Assembly: GCA_963585895.1 (NCBI GenBank)
Contig: OY757904.1
Location: 64,669,461 to 64,733,460, forward strand
Direction: 5' to 3'
Length of the DNA: 64,000 nt
DNA from: Sepioteuthis lessoniana
Taxonomy: Eukaryota > Mollusca > Cephalopoda > Myopsida > Loliginidae
Under the pieces are notes generated by a model. That model made no database searches. It worked only from the letters and a program-made list of their open reading frames with translations, and was not told where the DNA came from. The position numbers were made by a program, and so were the translations under genes. Positions 1 through 9,242 of this stretch are shown here, piece by piece; positions within the stretch are counted from its first letter, which is position 1, and every line of letters starts with the position of its first letter.

Positions 1-676
1 GGCTTAAAGAACCAGAATGATATGAATGTACATTATAGACAAATCTAATATTTGATTTAATCATTCTAACTTTACATTTTAAGTATGCAAAAGACCCTAA
101 ACAATTCCAGGTAGAGATATTTTCTTTTTAGGTAAATTTCTCTTATACCGCTCTTTCATTTCGATGCCACTCATGATGTAATAGCTAACCAGCTACACTC
201 GCAAAATATCACTAGATAGTTCAAATCTAATGGTGTGCTGTACATCCGGCCCGATGACCCAACTAAGCAAAACTTCGGAAAAAACTATATCAAAATGACA
301 TAAGGACAGGAGCAATTCGCATGGTGTAATGGTGCCTCAAATGTTCGGCCTTGTGTCATAATCAAACAAAGATACTCACTATCTTACACCTATCATAACA
401 AGAATATTCTATATTCTAACGGGAAAATAATAAATTAAAAAAAAATCAGAAATCGTGGAAAGTCGTTATTTATTATATGAAATATAGAGGAAATATGCTA
501 TGTCAAGTTTATTATGAACGCATCCATAAATTAGACCTAAATCTATATTTGTTCACTGTTATAAAACATGATATTTTGAGATTTAAAAAATAAATATTGG
601 ATCCATTAATGTAGAATGTTTTTGCTGGTTTTCTCTCTTTTATATCCTGATTTTGTTTTCGTGTTTGTTTATTTCT
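1..676. other. AT-rich DNA, nothing recognised
   Basis: Both strands are stop-rich and no known repeat family of this window is recognisable. A short phrase near 189-300 (agttcaaatctaatgg...) faintly resembles a tRNA B box but no second box or SINE body follows, so it is not called. Confidence 0.6.
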
Positions 677-928
677 TTTGAGGCAGACTAAGCTAAACTT
701 TTAAAGCGATGGAATGCGGAATCGTAGTAAGCATTTTCGTATTTCAGTCACGCTATTACGTTCACTTTCGGGCAAATACCCTTGAGAAAGGTATGAACTC
801 CCTTATCCTCCCAGCTATGGGTTAAATAGTACCACTACTCTTCTTCTAGAATGTTTTTGGCATTAAATAACCTACGAAAGTTGATATGCCATTAAAGAAA
901 GAAACCAAACCAAACTAAACTAAACTTA
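677..928 (+). mobile_element. SINE B copy
   Basis: tRNA-derived SINE. The central module reads 'aatacccttgagaaaggtat', then 'ccagctatgggttaaatagt', and the 3' tail reads 'ttggcattaaataacctacg' and 'gttgatatgccattaaa', ending in a CCAAA/CTAAA-rich stretch. The same order occurs at 5877-6130, 27530-27760, 29775-30000, 44595-44795 and 60955-61185. The tRNA-like head is degraded here, so the 5' boundary is approximate. SINEs of this kind are copied by the reverse transcriptase of a partner LINE and code for no protein. Confidence 0.7.
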
Positions 929-1090
929 GTAAACATCTATAATCACCCTGTTGGCAGAATTCAAAGGTTGAATAAAAAAAGATAGTTTCTTTCACGTTAA
1001 CACCCTTCAAGATAGTTATGTCTTGGAGGATTACAAAATATTATTTCTAATTTCTAGATTTAACTTCCCTTTTTAATAAACTATTCCAAG

Positions 1091-1219
<129 letters not shown>

Positions 1220-1737
1220 AATAGGCAACAGAATTACAAGTGTAATCACATAATCACATAATAATTGAATGCAACAAATGACAACGAATGGATTAGAAAA
1301 CTAGGCATGATTGGATGGAAAGCTGATCCTCTGTAAATTGGGCAAGAGATTTAAATTTCACCATGCAACCGAATGTTTTACGTGTAACAAAGCTTTTTGA
1401 AAATATCAAAGTTTCTAATATAATTGGAGAGTATTGGCATTTTTACAAGGCGGAGATCGGACGATATAATGAAGGATTAGATATTTAATTTCTCAGGCGT
1501 GAATATTTGCATAGAAGCCAGGACTGACATCGAAATTTGAGAGTTCACCAAATGTGTTTTTAGTGTCGTATCTGACGAAGATTTCACCTGGTTATGTTTT
1601 CGTTTTGTAAACTGCAGCATTAGATGAAATGGTGAAATAGGAAAACAAGTTAAAATGAAAGAAAGTTGAATTCTTTTGACTTATGTACATTTCGATAGGT
1701 TAGCGGAGAATTATGCATATAAGTAGACGTTTTTGTC

Positions 1738-1738
<1 letters not shown>
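1220..1738. other. AT-rich DNA, nothing recognised
   Basis: No supported coding frame and no match to the repeat families identified elsewhere in the window. Confidence 0.55.

Positions 1739-1783
<45 letters not shown>
1739..1783. repeat. (AG)n microsatellite
   Basis: Perfect AG dinucleotide tract of about 45 bases. Confidence 0.95.
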
Positions 1784-1786
<3 letters not shown>

Positions 1787-2309
1787 GGGTCTTATGTATG
1801 AAGACAGATCAGCACGCATGCAAAAGGTTCACCCCTGCTAAAGATACTGGCATTCACTGATTTTCTTAGATGACAGAGATCAAATTCCAGATCGCTGTTT
1901 TGTATTCTTCTGAGTTATAGATTGCACACATATATTCGATTTATAACTTTATTTAATTCCATGATTGACATTCTAATTTCGCTGTCAAGGCTCAACTTAT
2001 ATCGTCACAAGACATCATATGATGGCTTAGTAAGAGAAGAAAAGCATCTTTCTTTCTCAGTAGGAATAAAAAGACTTCTTATGAATTAGACAGAACGAGC
2101 GACGACTAAAACTGGTAGTCAGTCCTGAAAGTTTGAAATTGTAACACCGACCCATTCATGCAGCTGTTTGAACTTTGGAATAAAGGAATAAACGGTGACC
2201 GATACGAATGCTGCACGCCAACGGAACGAAGATGGGATCGCAGGGACCAAGATACATGAGTTAAGTGAAAAGATTTTAATTGATTTTAATTAACAGAATC
2301 CAGTAGATG

Positions 2310-2640
2310 GGTCACGTTTCGGCCGGCAGCAGTATCAACAGCACTTATCTGGTTGGGTGTGACTCGTCTCTGGATATAACTCAAGCCTCAGGGGGCTGTC
2401 CCTCCAGGTTTTAAACCTCCTTGGAATGGTTAGGTTTGTCGCCATGCGCCTGAGGCACCTCTTTTTTAGGGGAATGCCGACGGGGACGGACGTATTTTTG
2501 GGAATGCCAAGCGCGTCTGCGCTACGTCCCTGCGCGCGGACCCAACTTTTAAAAGGCCTTGTGCCACACTCGTCCGGTCCGTGGGACGGCCATAAAGTGA
2601 AAGGATTTTTTTTATATAAACACAAACCAGAATTCGTACT
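2310..2640. other. GC-rich island, unclassified
   Basis: This block, densest at about 2440-2600, is much richer in G+C and CpG than its AT-rich surroundings (for example 'gggaatgccgacggggacgg' and 'ccctgcgcgcggacccaac'). Overlapping open frames of 94-103 codons occur on both strands but neither resembles a known protein; long frames on both strands are expected in GC-rich DNA because stop codons are rare. A TATA-like stretch (tttttatataaaca) follows at about 2608. It could be part of an LTR or another element, since GC-rich blocks in this window are otherwise mobile elements. No terminal repeats or target duplication were found. Confidence 0.4.
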
Positions 2641-2734
2641 TGCCAAAAGGACGCATAAAAATATCAGAGATTGTGAGATACAAATTTATTACCTATTCAC
2701 CGTGAGATGACCGCACATTTTGTCAATTAATAAA

Positions 2735-3098
2735 AAAAAGTAATCATAAGTTGCCCGCTGGTAGATGTTGCCGTTCCAGCGGACCAGGAAGCAAAAACTA
2801 AAGGAAAAAAAAAAAGATTTACAAAATCTTGGACCTTACCTGAAAACCAAAAACAACTGTGATACGTGAGGGCGACGGTGACACCTATTGTAGTTGGTGA
2901 GCAAGAATCAATCTCCAAGTTCTTGGAAAAAGAGTGGAGGAAATAGAAATCTGAGAAACAGTCGAGACCCACATGACTATAGCATTGAAAAGATTGACTC
3001 GAATTGTCAGATGACACCATGGACACATGAGGATACTTGGTCTCACTTAGATTCAAGAAAAGAGCCAACAGCGGATGCTGATGGAAAAAAGGTAGTAA

Positions 3099-3140
<42 letters not shown>
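2735..3140 (+). mobile_element. REL-endonuclease LINE 3' end, copy 1
   Basis: 5'-truncated 3' end of a non-LTR retrotransposon with a restriction-like endonuclease (R2-group architecture). Around 2750-2800 one frame reads LVDVAVPADQEAK, which fits the D..VP block of that nuclease. Downstream, in broken frames, come blocks equivalent to the C-terminal segment of copy 2 (P-I-V-V-G, then S-K-F-L-E-K, then a TR-I-V-R end). The copy ends in a 40-base TAA tract (3101-3140), the expected 3' tail. Stops and frameshifts interrupt it, so it is dead. Copy 2 begins at the end of its TAA tail. Confidence 0.65.
3101..3140. repeat. (TAA)n tract at LINE 3' end
   Basis: Thirteen perfect TAA units form the 3' tail of LINE copy 1. 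They abut the 5' part of LINE copy 2, which begins at about 3141. Confidence 0.95.
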
Positions 3141-5129
3141 CTGCTCTCCATTCAGGTACATGAATGATGATATCAGCAACCACAACGATCAAAGACCAAA
3201 ACACAAAACATGGACCAGGGAAGACAATCATGTTGCACTACACTGCTATTTTAGGAGAAACCCTTCATAAAGAGGGTACAGGAAAGGAATGATAGAGATC
3301 TGGCAAGGATGTGCTAGTTTTCAGACTACAAACCAAGGGCTTACCGATCAACTTAGAACAATCATAAAAAAGGATGGTTTTCAAACCTTGAAATACTAGA
3401 AATACACCAGAAAATACAGCCGCAACGCAGTGCAATTCCAAACACATCCAGTGGCGCCAACCAAAAACAACATATCAGAAATGAATTGGCAACTCTTGAA
3501 AATGAATACGGCACAGTACAATGTAACCTAACTGAAACACTATCACAAGAACAACAGGCAAATCTAGAAAACTTAAAAAGAATTATGAACAGTGTGAAGA
3601 CCACCCTTCCATCATTAGGAAACATAGAATGGAAAACACTTAAAACAGAAACAAACAAAATAAATCATATGCTACCTTACATATTAACAAATAATATAGC
3701 TGAGTTAAATGATCTAATCTATGCAGGGGCAAAATTAGCGTGTGAGAAAATTGGAGTCCCCGAAAAAAGTCAAAACCAGGTTCGGAAGTTAGACTGGAAA
3801 TCCAGATAAAAAATCTAAGAAAACAGGCCAAAATGGTAAAAAAAGAAAGATCCTGGAATATGTGGGAAGAGAATAGAAAAGACAACACGAAAATAAAAAA
3901 CAGTATAACTTGAGGAAATAAACCAGAAGGTTCTAGCGAAAGAAAGAAGACTAAGGTGATATCGATAAAGGGTAAAAATATACAAACAAAACGGGACATT
4001 CCAAAACAACGAAAGAAAATCCTATTAACAATTGGGAGGGCATGACACAAAAACATACCAACAACCAGACGCCAGAGAAACCAAACGAGTTTGGACGAAA
4101 ATATGGCAACCGAAAAAGCTTAACAAAAAGGCTTTGGGGATAAACGATATGACAAGAGAAACCGGAGGACTCTAGGAAGGCCCTAAAGCGGAAATACGCA
4201 ACGAATTGCTCAAAAAGACGCTAAAAAAGATATCAAAATGGCGAACGTTAGGACATGATGGAATACATGGATTCTGGTTCAAGAAATTCACTTCTATTCA
4301 CGACTGCCTAGCACTAGAAAAGAACAGATGCTTACAAGATGCACAAGTACCTGACTGGATGACCAAAGGAAAGACCACATTGATCCAAAAGGACCCAAGT
4401 AAAGGAACTGCTCCAAACAATTATAGACCCATGAATTGTTTACCAATGATGTAGAAAATATTAACAGCACAAAAAAGGGAAGAGATATACTACTCGCTAA
4501 TAAGCCGTGGATTGTTCCCTGATGAACTGAGAGGATGCCGCAAAGGATCCAGAGGCACAGCAGAGTCACTCAGCATTGATCATTACATCCTACATAAAAG
4601 AAAAAAACATGGAAAAATCTAGCTATGACCTGGATAGACTACAAAATGGTATATGATATGGTTCTGCAAAGCTGGATCTTAAACTTTCTCAAAATGTACA
4701 AATTATCACATGAAATCATAAACTTCATCGAAAAAAACATAAAAAAACTGAAGAGTTGAATTAACAGCTGGAGGAAAAAGCTTTGCTGAAACAATGATCC
4801 AAAGAGGGATTTTCCAAGGTGATGCACTATCACCCCTGCTATTCATAATTGCCATGAGGCCACTAAACTGCATAATCAGAAAATGCACGGCCCGATACAA
4901 ACTTAGTAGATCACAAGGAAAGTTCAACCATCTAATGTGCATGGATGACTGGGTGGGCAGTGTGATCCACTGGGGAATATGCAAGAAGTTTAAATTTGAC
5001 CATGCCAACAAATGGTATATATACAACCCAGCACCTGTCCTAGAATATGACACACACAAACTCCTATGCGACTTTTATAGACAAATGGCTCACTTAATCT
5101 CGGCCAGAAAACCAGACCTTATCATAATC

Positions 5130-5152
5130 AAAAAAAAAAAAAAAAAAAAAAA
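5130..5152 (+). repeat. Poly(A) run inside LINE copy 2
   Basis: A run of 23 A residues splits the endonuclease-coding region between the R-P-D block and the D-x-x-V-P block and shifts the frame. Confidence 0.9.
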
Positions 5153-5503
5153 GAGAGAAAATCTGCAAAATTGTCGACTTTGCTGTCCCGGCTGACCACA
5201 CAATAGATTTGAAATGTGAAAAGAGAGAGAAATACGTCGATCTTCCCAGAGAATTTAAAAAAACTATGGAACATGAAGGTGACAATTATACCAATTGTGA
5301 TTGGTGCTTTTGGCACAATAACTAAAGGATTATTAAAGGGTCTGGAAGATTTGGATGTTAGTGAACGAGTGGAGACCATCCAAACAACAGCATTATTGAA
5401 AACAGCCAGAATACTGAGAAGAGTCCTGGAGACTTGAATAGACTTGCTGTCACTCAATATCCATTGAAAGACCATCCGCTTACGATGATGGGGAAAATTT
5501 TGA

Positions 5504-5631
5504 ATAATGATAATAATAATAATAATAATAATAATGAGAAGAAGAAGAAGAAGAAAAAGAAGAAGAAGAAGAAGAAGAAGAAGAAGAAGAAGAAGAAGAA
5601 GAAGAAGAAGAAGAAGAAGAAGAAGAAGAAG
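5504..5631. repeat. (TAA)n(GAA)n tail of LINE copy 2
   Basis: About 30 bases of TAA are followed by nearly 100 bases of GAA. The minus-strand copy at 59928-60590 has the same two-part tail in the same order relative to the element. Confidence 0.95.
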
Positions 5632-5788
5632 GTACATTGGAAAAGTTGGCATTTAAAATTGCCCGTTAGTCTTATAATAGAACATGTAAAAAGCCTAAAT
5701 ATATTCTCTTTATAAACACTTGAAGTACTTTATTTCAATTTCAAGAGGCGGGCGCAATGTTCAGACCTAAATAAATCAAGCAACACCA

Positions 5789-5789
<1 letters not shown>

Positions 5790-5849
<60 letters not shown>
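5790..5849. repeat. (TA)n microsatellite
   Basis: Perfect TA tract of 60 bases. Confidence 0.95.
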
Positions 5850-5852
<3 letters not shown>

Positions 5853-5876
5853 ACTCCCATAACTTTATTTTAGCTA

Positions 5877-6130
5877 GGTAACGAGATTTCATAGGTTTGT
5901 TTTGTTTGCTTTGATTTCTTTTGTTCAACGGTTTTTTAATATTCATGTTTTATTTAATGCCAAATCTATACAAGAATAGTGGTGATACAATTTACTTCAC
6001 AGCTGGGACTGTATCTTTTCTGAGTGTATTGATTCAAAAGTGAACGTTATAGCGCGACTGAAGTTCGAATTCATTTAGGATGATATCGCACTCCAGCTAG
6101 TTAGCCACTACGTCATAAACCTTCACGCTA
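5877..6130 (-). mobile_element. SINE B copy
   Basis: On the minus strand the order is tRNA-like head (6080-6130, with a B-box-like 'gaattcgaacttcag'), central module near 5990-6050, then the shared tail (ggcattaaataa at about 5950) and an AAACAAA-rich end at 5905-5930. Moderately diverged. Confidence 0.6.
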
Positions 6131-6170
6131 ATTTTATTGCTTTAGTTTCATATTTTGCTTTAGTTTAAAA

Positions 6171-7165
6171 TTTTTATACAACCAGCAGCATTGAGTTGGA
6201 AATAATGATAGCTCATCTTTAGATGTATCATATTCTTATACATCCAGTAGCATTGAGTAGGATATAATTACAGCTTATCTTCAGATATATGATATTTTTA
6301 TACAACCAACAGTATTGAGTAGGAAATAATAATAGCTTATCTTCAGATGTATGATATTTTTATACAACCAGCTGCATTGAGTTAGAACTCATAACAGCTT
6401 ATCTTCAGATGCATGATAATTTAAACATCCAGCAGCATTGCCTAGGAAATAATAACATCTTATCTTCAGATGCATGATATTTTTATACAACAAGCAGCAT
6501 TACCTAGGATATAATAACATCTTATCATCAGATATATTATATTTTTATACAACAAGCAGCATTGAGTTGGAAATAATAATAGCTTATCTTTAGATGTATG
6601 ATATTCTTATACATCTAGTAGCATTGAGTAGGAAATAATTATTGCTTATCTTTAGATGCATGATATTTCTATACAACCAGCAGTATTGAGTAGGAAATAA
6701 TAATAGCTTATCTTCAGATGTATAATATTTTTATACAACCAGCAGCATTGAGTTAGAACTCATAACAGCTTATCTTAAGATGCATGATATTTTTATACAT
6801 CCAGCAGCATTGCCTAGGAAATGATTATAGCTTATCTTCAGATGCATGATATTTTATACAACCAGTAGCATTGAGTAGGTAATAATAACAGCTTATCTTC
6901 AGATGCATGATATTTTTATACAATCAGCTACATTGAGTAAGAAATAATAATAGATTATCTTCAGATAAATGATAATTTTATACATCCAGCAGCATTGCCT
7001 AGGGAATAATAACATCAGATGCATGATAATTTTATACACCCAGCAGCATTGCCTAGGAAATAATAACATCTTATCTGCATATGTATGAGATTTTTATACA
7101 ACCAACAGCATTGAGTAGGAAATAACAATAGCTTATGTTCAGATGCAGAAATTTTAAATAACTAG
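6171..7165. repeat. 62-bp minisatellite with six-unit higher-order period
   Basis: About 16 tandem units of 62 bp, each opening with a variant of 'tttttatacaaccagcagca' and followed by 'ttgag(t)aggaaataat' and 'agcttatcttcagatg'. Unit starts at 6171, 6233, 6295 and 6357 are exactly 62 apart. Unit variants recur every six units: 'gttagaactcataacagc' occurs at 6381 and again at 6752 (371 bp later), and the ttcttatacatc unit and the 'gcctagg' unit recur in the same order. One unit near 7010 is shortened. No frame stays open across the array. Confidence 0.92.
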
Positions 7166-7488
7166 AGTAATAAAAAAGCCTCATAAGAAATGCTTAATTT
7201 TTCCTGAATGTATATTTCCCATATCGTCAAAAACATTCATGTGATTAATTATTTCATATCATACATGATTTGCTAATCATTTGGCCGGCTTGATAAGTTC
7301 GCTAGAAGTGTATATGACAATTAAAGTACAGGCTAGAAATAAAATCAACTTTAGTAATTTTTCTGTAAATAGTGATTTCCCCTGTTTAAATAGATAGAGT
7401 GATATACTTTACACGTTCCCATAATTTTTCTCATGTTAAATCCTTTACTCTATGTTGTATCCCTTTCACTGACGTATGTTTCAATAAG

Positions 7489-7793
7489 GCATATTTATGC
7501 TATTTACCAACCCCTCCGCTCGGGCAGGATATGACACAAGGTCAATTTTTAAGCGGAGTTTAAACAGGTTTGAATTCAGAGTTTTCCTTCTCCTAGACTA
7601 GTTGCCTCACCAAGGCTGAAGAACCTAGTCTGTCCTACTATTTACCCATAGCTGGAGGGAGAATAAATGGATTGATACCTTTCCCAAGGGTATTAGCGCT
7701 ATGTGAAATGCAATCAGTTTAGTCAAGGATTTGAACTCGTGTCACCGTGTCCATTTCCTACGACAATAACCATTACACCACGGGCATATTTAT
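7489..7793 (-). mobile_element. SINE A copy with target duplication
   Basis: Minus-strand SINE A. Its head is the complement of 'gcccgtggtgtaatggttat', with an A-box-like block, a B-box-like 'gagttcaaatcct', the central module ('aatacccttgggaaaggtat', 'agctatgggtaaatagta'), and a distinctive tail ('attgaccttgtgtcatatcc', 'cccgagcgg'). It is flanked by a direct repeat, gcatatttat, at 7489-7498 and 7784-7793, the signature of LINE-type retroposition. Confidence 0.85.
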
Positions 7794-7796
7794 TTT

Positions 7797-8275
7797 GTGC
7801 TTGCCTGTGACCTCAAAGTTAGCGAGTTCAAAATCCATTCAACCCATTTTGTTCACTTTCGAATTAATACCCTTGGGGAAGTTACAACACCCCCCCAAAA
7901 AGGCCAGGTGTACGGCCACCTACCACTCATTTCGGAAACCATCCAAATCAGACGAACAAGAAATGTGGGACATTGCTGGAGAAGTAAAGATGAACTCATA
8001 TGTTCTTCTATGAACCCGTTCACACAGACGAGAAAGTGTTAGGCAACCAGCAAGAAATTATCTACAACAGCTCTGAACGGAGGAAGAATTTGGCCTGGAA
8101 GACCAGCTAGAAGCAATAAATGATAGAGACAAGATGTTCAGGGAAATACATTCTAGCGGCCTGATATCATAATGATGATGAAGATCATGATGATGAGTTT
8201 CACTGCTGTTCTTCCTCAAGGATGGCTTTGGCAATAGATAACCCACCAAGTCTGATATGTCATTAAAAAAAGAAT
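7797..8275 (+). mobile_element. SINE B copy split by a LINE fragment
   Basis: The left part (7797-7885) has a B-box-like 'gagttcaaaatcc' and the central 'ttaatacccttggggaag'. The right part (8198-8275) resumes with 'cactgctgttcttcctcaag', 'gatggctttggcaatagata' and 'gatatgtcattaaa'. Between them lies the LINE 3' end. The segment expected between the two parts is missing, so the insertion came with a small deletion or happened in an already damaged copy. Confidence 0.6.
7890..8197 (+). mobile_element. Non-LTR retrotransposon 3' end (nested)
   Basis: C-terminal coding end of a LINE pol protein in broken frames. One frame reads RRTRNVGHCWRSKDEL (7940-7995); after frameshifts there are a K-x-RQPARNYLQQL block (8035-8075) and an E-A-I-N-D-R-D block (8105-8130). 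The stop is followed by a TGATGA-rich tail (8170-8197). The copy at 35024-35252 has equivalent blocks (RRPARTYIQQLCEDTG, AMNDREEW). This C-terminal pattern is widespread in invertebrate LINE-derived proteins; the exact clade cannot be assigned from so short a piece. Confidence 0.65.
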
Positions 8276-8280
8276 CACAC

Positions 8281-9093
8281 ATCTTAATCACATTTGTAAC
8301 CAGTGAATCTCGAAGTGTCCATCATGTTCCTAATGGCATTTAAACAAAAAATCGGGAAAATAAATTGGAAACAAATCAAATATATTTTCAAATTTACGCA
8401 AGATTAAACTGACTCGCGTGATTGCCGGATTAGATTATATTGTCACATACAAGGATTGATATAGGCAGACGTCCCATTCAAATGGGTGCATCAACATTTG
8501 TCAGATACAGTGTACATATTTTATCTTGGTAAAAATATCATGAAGTTTTCTGGCTTATTCATAATTTTATTTCTCAATTGATTCAAAATAATATTCCCTA
8601 GTTCTTGTATGTTTTACTCTTCTGTACATGTAAATCTTATGTTTCTGTTTCATTGATTATCCGAGTCAAGGTTTTACAGGAAATTTTGTTGCCAAGGTAA
8701 CCTTTTATTCTAACTTCATCGCGTATTTACCAAATTGCTCTGCTACGAGCATGATGTGATGAGATAAAATATTTACGTAAAGGTCATGATGGTGAAAATG
8801 TACGGCTGGGGGCAAAGCTGAATATTGCTTTGCTCACTTTGCATTTCTATCATTACAAAACGCCTCAGACTTTATGCAAGGCACCTGCTCTTAACTCTTG
8901 TAGGCAAAGATGAAGTGCTGCATGGGAAAACGGTACCTGCAATCATGCTCTTCCATTTATAGCCAGACCAAAATCTAAGTTTGCGGTCCTATTAATCAAA
9001 CTACATCAGCTGCCAGGAATGGGATGTCACACAAGGTCAACATTTTTGGTGGAAGCCCCCACGCATATTGAAGCATGGTCATGCACTGTGCTG

Positions 9094-9097
<4 letters not shown>
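8281..9097. other. Unassigned DNA
   Basis: No supported gene. 'cacacaaggtcaacatttt' at 9028-9046 resembles the SINE A 3' tail on the minus strand but stands alone, so it is at most a tail fragment. Confidence 0.5.

Positions 9098-9158
<61 letters not shown>
9098..9158. repeat. (CT)n microsatellite
   Basis: Perfect CT tract of about 60 bases. Confidence 0.95.
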
Positions 9159-9162
<4 letters not shown>

Positions 9163-9242
9163 ATTATCAAGCAATGATCTTCACATATTTGACAATGTCT
9201 GATACTACTCCTGGGACGACCTTTTGATTCCAACCTTGTCAA

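Larger units (their letters stand above)
3141..5631 (+). pseudogene. REL-endonuclease LINE, copy 2, decayed
   Basis: Degenerate non-LTR retrotransposon with reverse transcriptase followed by a restriction-like endonuclease. In order, with many frameshifts: an N-terminal region of about 107 codons (3486-3809); the RT entry block near 4235 (LGHDGIHGFWFKKF) and NNYRPMNCLP (4416-4445); motif A in WIDYKMVYDM (4630-4660); motif B in RGIFQGDALSPLLF (4803-4845); and a motif C relic, MCMDDW (4936-4954). The nuclease follows: RKPDLIIIK (5105-5132), an A-run, then IVDFAVPADH in another frame (5172-5205) with a downstream K..KY. The coding region ends at the stop near 5435. About 75 bases of 3' UTR lead into (TAA)n and (GAA)n. 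The stretch between the RT catalytic motif and the knuckle/nuclease region is missing, so this is an internally deleted copy. R2/R4/Dong-type clade placement is inferred from the domain order. Confidence 0.8.

Noticed and set aside
2600-2625. TATA box (tttttatataaaca) as a gene promoter
   Set aside because: AT-rich DNA gives many such strings, and no gene follows it.
2727-3231. Overlapping minus-strand frames with poly-I or poly-Y
   Set aside because: Produced by the TAA tract and the antisense of LINE copy 1.
5128-5652. Minus-strand frame of 174 codons with a long poly-leucine/isoleucine run
   Set aside because: It is the reverse translation of the (TAA)n(GAA)n tail plus the antisense of LINE copy 2.
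6171-7165. CRISPR-like array (regular repeats)
   Set aside because: Repeats are contiguous with no unique spacers, and the context is eukaryotic; it is a minisatellite.
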